From contig CP119325.1 of the NCBI GenBank assembly GCA_029202525.1, forward strand, positions 2,206,001 through 2,270,000: 64,000 nucleotides of DNA, in the 5' to 3' direction. The DNA comes from Candidatus Pseudomonas phytovorans (GTDB lineage Bacteria > Pseudomonadota > Gammaproteobacteria > Pseudomonadales > Pseudomonadaceae). Of the stretch, positions 43,934 through 53,756 are shown one piece after another; within the stretch, counting starts at the first letter, position 1; each line of letters begins with the position of its first letter. The notes beneath the pieces were generated by a model. It was not told the origin of the DNA and did not search any database. It worked only from the letters and a program-made list of their open reading frames with translations. A program made the translations under genes and the position numbers.

Positions 43934-46619
43934 TCAGGGCTTGCCCCACGAGTGGTAGTTGCCGATATTCACTACGCTACCCAGCGCCTGGTCGATGTTG
44001 CGCGCCTGGGACACAGGCAGGACCAGGTCTGCTGTGAGGGAGCGATAAACGGTCTCTGGGATGGACTCCAGCTTGCTCAGTTGTCGCAGGAACTGGAGCC
44101 TGGGCAGATGCCGGGCAACCATGTCATTCAGCAGCCCTGGCCCGGTCATCCTGCTCATTTCCCGGGCGTAGGCCTCGTAACCGTGGGTGCCGGCCAACGG
44201 CCTGATGTCGTAGAACGACAGGTTGCTGCGGTAGCGTGCGTCCATTTCTGCAGAAATCGCGCGCAGGGTCGGGTTGTTGGCATGGCTACCAATCATGTTG
44301 CTGTTGTAGTCACAATGCATATCCAGCAGTTCGTTATTCACCGGGCTGCCGAGGACCAGACCATCGGGCGTGGTTTTCAAGGCTACCGAGCTGATCATGG
44401 CGAAGTTGTCGGGGTTGTCCTCGAAGCTACGCAGCGTGTCGTCGACGTCCATGTAGATGCCGCCTTCCGAATCGAGTAGTGGGTAGCGCAAGACATCGGA
44501 GGCAGACGCGAAGTTCGCCCCGTTACTGTCCAAGGCCTGCCGGTACTGATGATAAGAGTCGCTTTGCTCGAAGGCTGCGTAGAAGTGCTGCTCTTCCAGC
44601 GTTTTAACCTGAACGTTCGACGCAGCGGTCAGCTTTGCCCGGTTTTTCATGAACGCTTTAGGGTTGGACTTCGACAGGTAGAACTCATAGCTGAAGCCCG
44701 TGCCCTGAAGGCGTCTGGCATTGATGGCGATGTTCTCCACCAGCTCATCGGGGATGCTTTTATTGCCCACCCAGATGCTGAGGATTTTCTTCGGCAGCGG
44801 TGAAACTTGCGCGCTGTCGACCAACGGCACGTTGACTGGCAGTTGCAGGTCGACACCCAGGTTACGCAGTGTGTACATCCGCATTGCATTGCTGGCCCCC
44901 CGCGTGGCCGGGTTGACCACATACAGGTCGCGAGTGCCCGCGGTTACCTGGAAATAGTCTGGCAGCACCTCGTTGGCATCCTCTTTGAGGATGAAGGCAT
45001 CGTTTTCAGTGTCGTAGAGTATTTCGACTTCGTGGCCGTCCTTGAGAGCCAACAGCGCGTTGGTACCTGTTGCACGATTCAATGTGCCTCTGGGTATCCG
45101 TCCGGCGGCCACGGGTGGCTCTGGAGGCACGAAGAAGTCTGCCAATATCTCTTCAGGGAGCCGGGGAGGGCTGTTGGGGCTCAGCGGGTAGCCCCACTGC
45201 TCGTTCAGGCGCGTGGGTATGATGAATCGCGCGCTTTTGCCAGGGAAGAACATGCGCGGGCGGGCCGCTGGCAACAAGGCCAAGGGGGCGGCATTGAGCA
45301 GGCCGAATGCGATGTTGCCCACGCCCTCGGCCTTGTCCTCCAGCGTCTTGCCGTTGACTGCCTGATCGATCCCCAGGCCAAACTGCGCTACGCCGCCAAT
45401 AGCCAGCAGCGGTATCAGTTCAGGTACCACCAGGGCCAGCGGTGCCAGCAGGTTGAGCGACGTCACCAGGTAGCCGCGCCAGCGTGCCTTGGTCACTTGC
45501 GCGTCGCTGGTGATGATGAAATCGGCGTCGGCATAGCTGCGTTCGCGCTGGCGCTGGGTGAGGGTGGTGAACAGGTCGCCGGTGAGTAATGGGCTGTATT
45601 TGTCGGCCCGATAGTTCACATACTCGCTGGGGGACCAAGGGCCATCGACCGTAAAACCTGGGCGGTCGGGTGAGCGCGTATGGAAGGCCGGGTACACACC
45701 AAGCCCTTCCAGCGCGGTATCCAGCCCACTGAACTCCAGGCCATCAGGGGTATCTGCCAGTTTGAAATACTGACGCAGGCTCAGGCGTTTTTCCGGTGTG
45801 CGGCACTGTTCGGCGAACCAGGCCTGCATGGCCGCCATGCTGTCGAAGACGTGCAAGGGCGATGCATTGCCCGGCAGGTAGAGCAGTACGTGTGACTGTG
45901 CCGTGTCAGTGATGTGAAACAGGTCGGTGGCGGCGTAGCCATATAGATTCAAGGGCCGTATCTGCAGGCCAGCGGATGCTGGCATGAGACCGGCCGCTTG
46001 CCAGGCCAGCTGGCGACCGGCCTCGCTGAGCGAGCCTTCCTCGACCTGCTTGTTGCAGGCGGCAATGAAGCTTAATTGCTGAGCTTGCCGGTGAGAGTCC
46101 GTCGCTTGTTCCCAGTAAGTGTCCAGCATGGCAACGAAGCGGGCGTGAAAGTCCAGATGCCAGATGAACTGCTGCATCGCCTCGACATCCACACGGGATG
46201 TGTGTGGTGCTGTCGTAGCGGGCTGGACTGGTTCTGCGGAACAGGCCGTTGAATACCGAAAAGGGGGCGCTGTTGTCATACCAGGCCGGCTCAGGCAGGT
46301 GCTCGACCACAGTCAGTTGGCCATCTGGAAGCGTGCCCGCCCAGTGCCCAGGGAACAACTGACCGATCAGGTTCTTGTCGGTTTCACCTTGCCAATCGCA
46401 GAGTACGGCCTGAGTGAGTGAAAGCCGTCGGGCAACGAATGCTTCGTTGCCACGGTAGTGCAGGGTGACCACCTCAGTCTGCTCAGGGTCCAGGTCGTAA
46501 CCTTGCTGCCTGGCCCATTCATCAATGGCGTTGAGTGCTTGCTGGTCAGGCCGTGGAATGTGCTGCAGGTGGTTGCGGACGAATTGTTTGCCCGCGTTGT
46601 TCACAAGCGTGGAGGCCAT
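43934..46619 (-). pseudogene. TcdA/TcdB-type glycosyltransferase toxin, frameshifted at a (TG)4 tract
   Basis: Two overlapping minus-strand frames together encode one protein of about 895 residues, closely parallel to the 903-residue gene upstream. The first frame (start ATG 46619) matches the paralogue to ARYDSTTH. The second then continues SRVDVEAMQQFIWHLDF. The break is at 46199-46206, a (TG)4 tract; one more TG unit would restore the frame. The C-terminus has the toxin glycosyltransferase features: LSIWVGNKS, ASASDVLRYPLLDSEGG, the metal-binding YMDVDD, and a terminal HSW. The N-terminal half resembles pseudomonad dermonecrotic-toxin-like domains. It may be a dead gene, a phase-variable gene or a sequencing error. 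Confidence 0.8.
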
Positions 46620-46707
46620 GAGGATCTACCTGTGTGGAGAAGTGAGGTGGCACAGTAGCGGGGTAGATCGCTCGGAGTGTTGTACAGGGTTACTACCCGA
46701 ACCGTGG

Positions 46708-49419
46708 TCAGCTTGCCCAGCTGTGGGCGCTGCCAATGCGTGCGACCCGATCCAGTGGCACCTGTTCGCGCATGAGCTGGCTGAAGCGGCTGAGGTCAAG
46801 CGTTGCATGCAGATCGTGGATGGGGCTCGCCAGCATTTTGCACAACTCGCGTAGCTGTTTGAGCAGCGGTAGATGCTCATCGATCACGGCGTTGAACACG
46901 GCCGGGCCGCTCAGTAAGCTCAGACGACGCGCATAACGGCTGAATAATGCCGGTTGCAGCAAGGCATCCGGGTAACGGGTGTAGAAGTCCGGAACCACGC
47001 TGAAGCGGCGCATGATTTCCTGGGAAAGGGCATCGAGCGTGGGGTTGCCTGGGTGGCTGCCGATCATGCTGTTGTTGTACTGGATGAACATGCCCAATTG
47101 CTCATTGGAGACCGGTGGCGCCAGCAACAGGCCATTGGCTGTCGTGTTGAGTTCAAGCCTTGCCAGCGGCGGCGCAGCTTCACCTCTGCCGGCGACGAGC
47201 AGTTGGTCATCGGCATCCAGGTACAAACCACCCACGTGGTGGAGCAACCGGTAGCGCAAGATATCGCACGCCGAGGCAGGATTGGGGAAGTCGCTGTTCA
47301 GTGCGGCCTGGTACTGCGCAAAATAGGGGGACTGCTCGAAAACCCGATAGAAGTCCTGATCCTCGAGCGGTATCAGTAGCGCACCTTCGGCCTGGGTGCG
47401 CAAGGTGTCGAGGTTCAGCAGGTAACTGGCGCGGTGCTCGCGGGAAAGGTAGATCTGGAAACGGTAGCTGCTGTGGCGCAGTACCCGAGCGTTATGCGCC
47501 AGCGCCTCGAGAAATGGGCCGAAGACAGGCTGGTCTCCGAGCCAGATACTGCTGACCACCTTGGGAATGGCACGGGTTTGCAGGTGCTCGAAGGGGGCAT
47601 AGTCGATCGGCAGCTGTACATCGATCCCCAACGCTTGCAGGGTTGCCATGCGCTGCGAGTGTGTGACCACCTCACGCGTGGTCCTCTGGGCCAGTGCTTT
47701 GCTGTTTTGATTGTCGGCTCGCCAGCGCAGCGGGCTGAGCATGCCGTTATCGCGGCTGCGTATGAAACTGTTGGTGCTGAACTCGTATTCCACGGGTTCA
47801 TCGACGGTGCCCTGTGCGGTCTGTAACCGCGCCACGAAATGGTGCTGCAGGTTTTCGTCCACGTGGGTAGACACGGCGATGCTGGTGGGGGACGAGAGTA
47901 CCGGGGGCTCGTGAAACACTTGCTCTGCCAAACTGGACGGCGATGCGACCGGTGCAGCGCCGAACGGTGCCTGCAGCACTTCAGGCAAGCGTGAAGGCGT
48001 GAAAAATCCAGACCTGACATAGCGGTAGATCCCGCCTGGGAGGGCAAGGTGGCTGCCCAGCGGTATCACGGCATTGAGCAGGCCGAATGTTTGCTCACCG
48101 ACGCCCTGGCTCTTCGCTTCCAGGCTTTTGCCATTGATTGCCTGATCCAGCCCCAGGCTAAATTGCGCCAGGCCGCCGGCCACCAACAGTGGTGAGAGTT
48201 GGGGAAATACCATCACCAACGGCGCAAGGATGACAGTGACCACGCTCAAGTATGATTTCCAGCGGGTCTTGTCGATGTCGTGGTTGCTGATGATCTGGCT
48301 TTCGGCGTCGGCATAGGTGCGCTGTTTCTGGCGCAAGCTCAGGTATTCGAACAGCTCACCGGTGATGGGTGAGCAGTAGCGTTCGGGGCGGTAGTTGATA
48401 TAGGCCTGGGGGTCCCAAAAGCCACTGGTGGCGAAGCCTGGGTGATTGCTACCGAAGCGGTGTGCCTCTGGATACTTGCCCAAGCCTTGCAGGGCTGTCT
48501 CCAGGCCGCTGAAGTCCAGGCCGTCTGGCCAGTCTGCACGGGCGAAATGGTCAAGCAGCTGGCTGCGTTTTTCTGGCGTCTGACATTGCGTGGCGAACCA
48601 TCGCTTCATACTTGCAGCACCGTCGAACTCGTGAAACGGCGCGGTATTGCCTGGGATGTAAAGCAGCACGCGGCCTTGGGTGCCCTCGCTGATCTGCAAG
48701 ATACTGGTCGACGTGTAACCATAGACATTGAGCATCGACAGCTCGGTATTGCCCAATGGCAGCAGGCCTGCCGCCCGCCAGGCGAGCCGGCGGGCCTGCT
48801 CGGAAAGGCTGCCCTGCAACAGTTGCTGATTGCAGGCGGCGATGAAGGCAATGCGCAGAGCTTGCTGGTAGATCGGCTGGCGTTTGGCCCAGTAGCCATC
48901 AAGGCTTGCCTTGAAGCCTTGGTGAAAATGCAGGCTCCAGATATAAATCTGAAAATCTTCTGCACGAACCGGCAGGCGGTTGTCCGGCGCATAGCGAGGC
49001 GGTTGGCTGCGTCGGTAAAGACCGTTGAAGACCATGTACGGCTCAGCGTTGGACAGGACGCTCAAGGGCTCCAGATGTTTGACCAAGGTGAGGTTGCCCT
49101 TGGGGGCGATACCCGCCCAGTCCCCATAGTGAAAGCCGTCGTAACCCGCAGCGCTTTCGCCTTGCCAGTTATTCAGCAAAGCCTCGACCAGGTTCATTTT
49201 CTGAGCGATCACCGCCACCTCATGGGCGGGGCCGGTGCTTTCGGTTGCGGGCATGACCCGGTAGTGGAAGGTAACGACATCGATTTCCAGCGGGTCGTCT
49301 TGCAGGAGCTGCTGTTGCAACCAGTTCGACAATTTTTGCCGGGCCAGTTGGTCAGGGCGGGGTAAGTCTTGCAGAACCTGGCGCACCAGCGGCAGGTTTT
49401 CGAGCGGAATGTGGTTCAT
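46708..49419 (-). CDS. Large toxin-like protein with TcdA/TcdB-type glycosyltransferase domain (903 aa)
   Basis: Residues about 1-480 resemble the DUF6543/dermonecrotic-toxin N-terminal type found in pseudomonads. From about 615 a GT44-like domain appears: SSIWLGDQP (Trp near 626), SACDILRYRLLHHVGGLYL followed by the metal-binding DADD (near 735), GSHPGNPTLDAL, and a C-terminal HSW. In clostridial toxins these positions bind UDP-sugar and Mn. A hydrophobic stretch lies mid-protein (VVTVILAPLVMVFPQLSPLL). No signal peptide is seen. It lies 61 bases after the FhlB-like gene on the same strand and may share its transcript. The target is unknown. Confidence 0.85.
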   Translation of the reverse strand: MNHIPLENLPLVRQVLQDLPRPDQLARQKLSNWLQQQLLQDDPLEIDVVTFHYRVMPATESTGPAHEVAVIAQKMNLVEALLNNWQGESAAGYDGFHYGDWAGIAPKGNLTLVKHLEPLSVLSNAEPYMVFNGLYRRSQPPRYAPDNRLPVRAEDFQIYIWSLHFHQGFKASLDGYWAKRQPIYQQALRIAFIAACNQQLLQGSLSEQARRLAWRAAGLLPLGNTELSMLNVYGYTSTSILQISEGTQGRVLLYIPGNTAPFHEFDGAASMKRWFATQCQTPEKRSQLLDHFARADWPDGLDFSGLETALQGLGKYPEAHRFGSNHPGFATSGFWDPQAYINYRPERYCSPITGELFEYLSLRQKQRTYADAESQIISNHDIDKTRWKSYLSVVTVILAPLVMVFPQLSPLLVAGGLAQFSLGLDQAINGKSLEAKSQGVGEQTFGLLNAVIPLGSHLALPGGIYRYVRSGFFTPSRLPEVLQAPFGAAPVASPSSLAEQVFHEPPVLSSPTSIAVSTHVDENLQHHFVARLQTAQGTVDEPVEYEFSTNSFIRSRDNGMLSPLRWRADNQNSKALAQRTTREVVTHSQRMATLQALGIDVQLPIDYAPFEHLQTRAIPKVVSSIWLGDQPVFGPFLEALAHNARVLRHSSYRFQIYLSREHRASYLLNLDTLRTQAEGALLIPLEDQDFYRVFEQSPYFAQYQAALNSDFPNPASACDILRYRLLHHVGGLYLDADDQLLVAGRGEAAPPLARLELNTTANGLLLAPPVSNEQLGMFIQYNNSMIGSHPGNPTLDALSQEIMRRFSVVPDFYTRYPDALLQPALFSRYARRLSLLSGPAVFNAVIDEHLPLLKQLRELCKMLASPIHDLHATLDLSRFSQLMREQVPLDRVARIGSAHSWAS

Positions 49420-49480
49420 GGTCAGCTAGCCCTCGGTGCATGGAGGGCTGCAGGTTGAGGGGCGCAGGTTTTGCGTGGTG

Positions 49481-49825
49481 TTACATAGTACTGCCAGGGG
49501 GAGGCAAGCCCGCCGGCGAAGGTGTGATGTCGCGCGGCTGCAAAGGGGACTCGTCGAAGCCCGGAGGCACTTTGCCACGCAGTTGCCAGGCAAACGCAAT
49601 GATTTCGGCAATGGTCAGGTACAGTGCTTCGGGGATCTGCTCGCCCAACTCCAGGCGTGCCAGCAGGCGTACCAGTTCAGCGTTCTCGTAGATCGGTATC
49701 TCGTGCTCACGGGCCAGGGCCAGGATGGCCTCGGCCAGCGCATCGTCACCCTTGGCGCTGAGGGTAGGGGCCTGTTGGCCGTCGTAGCTCAGGGCAATGG
49801 CCTGACGTGTGTGCTGTTGACTCAT
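49481..49825 (-). CDS. FlhB C-terminal-domain paralogue, FhlB type (114 aa)
   Basis: The protein aligns with the part of FlhB after the NPTH cleavage site: AIALSYDGQQAPTLSAKG here against VALQYDPEKGGAAPLLLAKG in FlhB, and IPEALYLTIAEIIAFAWQLRG against IPAGLYLAVAQVLAYVFQIR. It has no membrane part and no cleavage motif. FhlB proteins in other bacteria can partly replace the FlhB C-terminal half. It overlaps the FliK-like gene upstream by ATGA, so the pair is co-translated. Confidence 0.88.
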   Translation of the reverse strand: MSQQHTRQAIALSYDGQQAPTLSAKGDDALAEAILALAREHEIPIYENAELVRLLARLELGEQIPEALYLTIAEIIAFAWQLRGKVPPGFDESPLQPRDITPSPAGLPPPGSTM

Positions 49826-51378
49826 GCGTTTTCATCCACCCAGCGTTGCTCTACACGGGTGCGCGGGCCTTGTGGTGGCGTACCGGGATGGCATTCCAGG
49901 TCACCGACATCCAGGCCGCGGGCCAGCAGGCGTTCGCGCAGGGCGCCGAGCTGGGTGTCGATCAGCCGCGCAGTTTGCTCACGCTCGGCCCACAGCTGCC
50001 CACTCAGGCGGCCCTGGCTCAATTGCGCCTGTACCTGCATGGGGCCGAGCGGCGACAGGTCGAAGGCCAGCTCGATGCGCCACAGGGCTTGCAGTGGGTC
50101 TTGTGCTTCATGTTGACGGTCGGCTTGCTGTTGTGGGGTTTCTTCGCGTTGCAGCTTGACCTGCAGCGGGATGAAATCCTGACCATGGCGGACCGGTACC
50201 TCGGTTTGCCAGGTGGTCTGCAGGTTGCCGTTTTCCAGCGTGCCGGTTTGCTGCAGGCTGCTCATGGCGTGGCTCTGCAGGCGTGAAACGGCTGCGGCGG
50301 CCAGGCGCAGCAGTTGTTGCAGGTCGCCTTCGTCTTCGATTTCCTTGAGCAGGCGCGAGGGCAGCGGGAATGCCCCCGGCTGCGGCTTGGGGCTGACCCG
50401 TTCGAGCATGCCCAAGGCGCTGCGGGCCAGCGCCGGCATGGTCACGGCCAGGCTGGCGGGGGCCAGGTTGGGGGCACCGGTCGTGCTGGGCGGGGGTTGG
50501 GCCACCAACCGCAGCAGGTGCGCCTTGAGGTCGGTGGCGACGCCGGCAGGGAATCCGCCTAGCAGCTTGGCTTCGAGGAAGGCCCCGCTGTTGTTCAGCG
50601 CCTGGGCCACGCCCTTGGCATCGCCCAGTTGCCGTGCGTCTGGCAGCCCGGCCAGCAGGCGTTCGGCGCTGGCCCGCAGTTCACCCTCGACGCCCGGGTC
50701 GCGGGTGAGCTGTTGCAGTGCGTTGAGCAGCCCGGGCAGCGAGGCCTGGCGGTTTTGCTGGGTCAGCAGCTGCTGGGCAATGTTCAGCTGGTCCTGTCGA
50801 CCACTGAGCGGCACGAAGCGCAACGACTGGTCGCCCTGTACCAGCGCACTGAGCAGGCTACCGATGGCCAATGGGCGTGGGCTGTCGATGCTCAGGGTAG
50901 CGCCGGCCTGGGTGCTGTTGATCAAGCTGACCAGCGCCCGGTAGACAGCCGGTTGGCCCGGTGCCTGGAGCAGCGCCTGGTTGGTCAGGACCTTGCCCTG
51001 CAGCAAGGTCCCGACCGGCACCTTGCTGGTGTCCAGGCGGGTGAGGGTAGCGACTTGGCTGGCGCTGACCTGCTGCAGCATGATCGCCAGGCGGTTGCTT
51101 TCGGTCTGGCTGACGGTGACCTGGCTACCCGGGAGCAGTGGCTGGTTGGCGCTGGCCTGCAGCTGGGTCTGTACGCCGTTGGCCTGCATCAACCGCAGCA
51201 CCAGTTGAAAGTTCTGTCCCGTCTGGCGTAACGACATGACTTCGACCTGCGCGGTCTCGCCGGGGGCCAGCAAACCGGGCTGTGCTTGTATCAGGCGCAG
51301 CAGTTCGCCGGTCATGCCCGCCTTCAAGGCTTGGCTGTTGATCGCGGTTTGTGCGCCGAGACTATTGATTTCAGTCAT
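49822..51378 (-). CDS. Second FliK-like protein (518 aa)
   Basis: The C-terminal domain resembles the FliK hook-length domain (LWRIELAFDLSPLGPMQVQAQL, then RERLLARGLDVGDLECHPG). The N-terminal part is Gln/Leu-rich and poorly conserved. The ATG at 51378 gives MTEINSLGAQ; the frame upstream passes through REP DNA. A TTGTATACAA palindrome (51381-51390) lies just before the start and could be part of a promoter or operator. Coupled to the FhlB gene by ATGA, it probably forms an auxiliary export-switch pair with it. Confidence 0.8.
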   Translation of the reverse strand: MTEINSLGAQTAINSQALKAGMTGELLRLIQAQPGLLAPGETAQVEVMSLRQTGQNFQLVLRLMQANGVQTQLQASANQPLLPGSQVTVSQTESNRLAIMLQQVSASQVATLTRLDTSKVPVGTLLQGKVLTNQALLQAPGQPAVYRALVSLINSTQAGATLSIDSPRPLAIGSLLSALVQGDQSLRFVPLSGRQDQLNIAQQLLTQQNRQASLPGLLNALQQLTRDPGVEGELRASAERLLAGLPDARQLGDAKGVAQALNNSGAFLEAKLLGGFPAGVATDLKAHLLRLVAQPPPSTTGAPNLAPASLAVTMPALARSALGMLERVSPKPQPGAFPLPSRLLKEIEDEGDLQQLLRLAAAAVSRLQSHAMSSLQQTGTLENGNLQTTWQTEVPVRHGQDFIPLQVKLQREETPQQQADRQHEAQDPLQALWRIELAFDLSPLGPMQVQAQLSQGRLSGQLWAEREQTARLIDTQLGALRERLLARGLDVGDLECHPGTPPQGPRTRVEQRWVDENA

Positions 51379-51493
51379 GATTGTATACAACCTGTGGAGC
51401 CCGCCCTCTTGGCAGCGCGGTGGCGCGTGTAATAATGCCGACCGCCCGTCGTTGCCAGTATAACGGCAGCGTGCGGGGCGACTTGAGACACAA

Positions 51494-51624
51494 GGGCTTG
51501 AGATCGGTGTTGCCTGCTTCGCGGGCTTGCCCGCTCCCACAGGTACGGCGCAAGGCTCGAAAGCTGCGCAGAATCGTGTGGGAGCGGGCGAGCCCGCGAA
51601 GCAGGCAACACCGACCTGAAGCCC
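51494..51624. repeat. Long REP inverted repeat between fliK-like and ccmA genes
   Basis: Arms of about 49 bases (51494-51542 and 51575-51624) include the REP core (GCGGGCTTGCCCGCTCCCACA) plus flanks GGTGTTGCCTGC. It sits between two divergently transcribed units in the 266-base gap 51379-51644. Unlike most copies it lies upstream of both genes. Confidence 0.85.
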
Positions 51625-51644
51625 TACAAAGATAAGGCGAGACC

Positions 51645-52277
51645 GTGACCCTTCACCTCCAAGCCGTAGGCCTGGCCTGCGAGCGCGACTGGCGCCTGCT
51701 GTTCGAACAGCTCGATTTTGAGCTGGGCGCCGGCGACATGCTGCAGATCAGCGGCCCCAACGGCAGCGGCAAGACCAGCCTGCTGCGCCTGTTGGCCGGG
51801 TTGATGCAACCCACCGACGGGCAGATCCTGCTCGGTGGCAAGCTGCTGGCCGAGCAGCGGCATGCCTTGGCCAGCATCCTGTTGTGGATTGGCCATGCCG
51901 CTGGCATCAAGGACCTGCTCACCGCTGAGGAGAACCTCACCTGGCTGTGTGCCCTGCACCAACCCGCCAGCCGCGACGCGATCTGGGCGGCGCTGGCAGC
52001 CGTAGGCCTGCGCGGTTTCGAGGATGTGCCCTGCCATACGCTGTCCGCAGGCCAGCAGCGCCGTGTGGCTCTGGCCCGGCTGCACCTGGCCTGCCCGCCG
52101 TTGTGGATTCTTGACGAACCGTTCACCGCCCTGGACAAGCAAGGCGTGGCGCAGCTTGAAGCGCATCTGGCGGCCCACTGCGAGCAGGGTGGCACCGTGG
52201 TGCTGACTACCCACCACACGCTGGACTGCAAGCCCTCCGGTTACCGTGAACTGAACCTGGGGCAATGGGCGGCATGA
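51645..52277 (+). CDS. ccmA: Heme exporter ATPase CcmA (210 aa)
   Basis: CcmA is the ATPase of the CcmAB(CD) transporter that releases holo-CcmE. Walker A is GPNGSGKTSLLR, the signature is LSAGQQRRVALARL, and Walker B is LWILDEPFTALDK. The start is GTG at 51645 after AAGGCGAGA. It overlaps ccmB by ATGA and opens the cytochrome c maturation operon. Confidence 0.95.
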   Translation: MTLHLQAVGLACERDWRLLFEQLDFELGAGDMLQISGPNGSGKTSLLRLLAGLMQPTDGQILLGGKLLAEQRHALASILLWIGHAAGIKDLLTAEENLTWLCALHQPASRDAIWAALAAVGLRGFEDVPCHTLSAGQQRRVALARLHLACPPLWILDEPFTALDKQGVAQLEAHLAAHCEQGGTVVLTTHHTLDCKPSGYRELNLGQWAA

Positions 52278-52942
52278 GCGTATTCATCCTGTTGGTGCGC
52301 CGCGAAGCGCGCCTGCTGTTTCGTCGCCCGGCCGAGCTGGCCAACCCGTTGGTGTTTTTCGCCATCGTCGTGGCGTTGTTCCCGCTGGCAGTCGGCCCGG
52401 AAAGCCAATTGTTGCAAACCTTGTCGCCAGGTTTGGTCTGGGTCGCGGCGTTGCTGGCGGTATTACTGTCGCTGGACGGCCTGTTCCGCAGCGATTTCGA
52501 GGACGGCTCGCTGGAGCAGTGGGTGCTGTCGCCGCACCCGCTGGCGCTACTGGTGCTGGCCAAGGTGCTGGCGCACTGGATCTTTTCCGGGTTGGCGCTG
52601 GTATTGTTGGCGCCGCTGCTGGCGTTGATGCTGGGCCTGCCGAGCCATTGTCTGCCGGTGCTGCTTGGCTCGCTGCTTTTGGGTACGCCGGTATTGAGCT
52701 TGTTGGGTGCGGTGGGTGCGGCACTGACGGTCGGTCTGAAGCGCGGTGGTTTGTTACTGGCGTTGCTGATTCTGCCGTTGTATATCCCTGTATTGATCCT
52801 GGGCAGTGGTGCGTTGCAAGCGGCGTTGCAAAATATGCCCGCAACCGGCTACCTGCTCTGGCTTGCCAGCCTCACGGCCCTGGCCGTTACCCTGGCACCT
52901 TTTGCGATAGCGGCCGGCCTGAAGATCAGCGTCGGCGAATAA
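52274..52942 (+). CDS. ccmB: Heme exporter membrane protein CcmB (222 aa)
   Basis: CcmB is the membrane partner of CcmA with about six hydrophobic segments (for example PLVFFAIVVALFPLAVG and LVLLAPLLALMLGLP). The ATG at 52274 overlaps the ccmA stop; the ATG three codons earlier is less likely. It lies 46 bases before ccmC. Confidence 0.95.
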   Translation: MSVFILLVRREARLLFRRPAELANPLVFFAIVVALFPLAVGPESQLLQTLSPGLVWVAALLAVLLSLDGLFRSDFEDGSLEQWVLSPHPLALLVLAKVLAHWIFSGLALVLLAPLLALMLGLPSHCLPVLLGSLLLGTPVLSLLGAVGAALTVGLKRGGLLLALLILPLYIPVLILGSGALQAALQNMPATGYLLWLASLTALAVTLAPFAIAAGLKISVGE

Positions 52943-52988
52943 CGAGTCCTGGGCTCTCAAGCCCGGCAAATACCCTGGATGCACCCTG

Positions 52989-53756
52989 ATGAAAATAAGC
53001 TGGACGTGGTTCCACAAGCTGGGCTCCCCGAAATGGTTCTATGCCATCAGCGGCCGCATGCTGCCGTGGCTGGCAGGCGCCGCCGTGCTTCTGCTGCTGG
53101 TCGGCATCACCTGGGGGCTGGCCTTCGCCCCTCAGGACTACCAGCAAGGTAATAGCTTCCGCATCATCTACATCCACGTACCGGCGGCGATGCTGGCGCA
53201 GTCCTGCTATGTGCTGCTGGCGGTGGCCGGAGTGGTGGGGCTGGTGTGGAAGATGAAACTGGCCGATGTTGCCCTGCAATGCGCCGCACCCATCGGCGCG
53301 TGGATGACCGCCGTGGCGCTGGTCACTGGCGCCATCTGGGGCAAGCCGACCTGGGGCAGCTGGTGGGTCTGGGATGCCCGCCTTACGTCCATGCTTATTC
53401 TGCTGTTCCTGTACTTCGGCATCATTGCGCTGGGCCAGGCGATCAGTAATCGTGACAGTGCGGGCAAGGCCTGCGCAGTGCTGGCGATTGTTGGCGTGGT
53501 GAACATCCCGATCATCAAGTATTCGGTCGAGTGGTGGAACACACTGCACCAGGGCGCCACCTTCACCCTTACCGAAAAGCCGGCGATGCCCGCTGAAATG
53601 TGGCTGCCGCTGCTGTGCACGGCGCTGGGTTTCTACTGCTTCTTCGGCGCTGTGCTGTTGTTGCGCATGCGCCTTGAAGTGCTCAAGCGCGAGGCACGCG
53701 CCAGTTGGGTCAAGGACGAAGTGTTGAACAGCCTGGGGCGGAGGGCCGCACAATGA
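52989..53756 (+). CDS. ccmC: Heme handling protein CcmC (255 aa)
   Basis: CcmC loads heme onto CcmE through its tryptophan-rich loop, seen here as TWGSWWVWDARLTS, on the periplasmic side. Six membrane segments are predicted. The stop overlaps ccmD as ATGA. Confidence 0.96.
   Translation: MKISWTWFHKLGSPKWFYAISGRMLPWLAGAAVLLLLVGITWGLAFAPQDYQQGNSFRIIYIHVPAAMLAQSCYVLLAVAGVVGLVWKMKLADVALQCAAPIGAWMTAVALVTGAIWGKPTWGSWWVWDARLTSMLILLFLYFGIIALGQAISNRDSAGKACAVLAIVGVVNIPIIKYSVEWWNTLHQGATFTLTEKPAMPAEMWLPLLCTALGFYCFFGAVLLLRMRLEVLKREARASWVKDEVLNSLGRRAAQ

Noticed and set aside
46199..46206. Programmed ribosomal frameshift in the toxin gene
   Set aside because: No slippery heptamer is seen at the site; a changed CA repeat count explains the break more simply.
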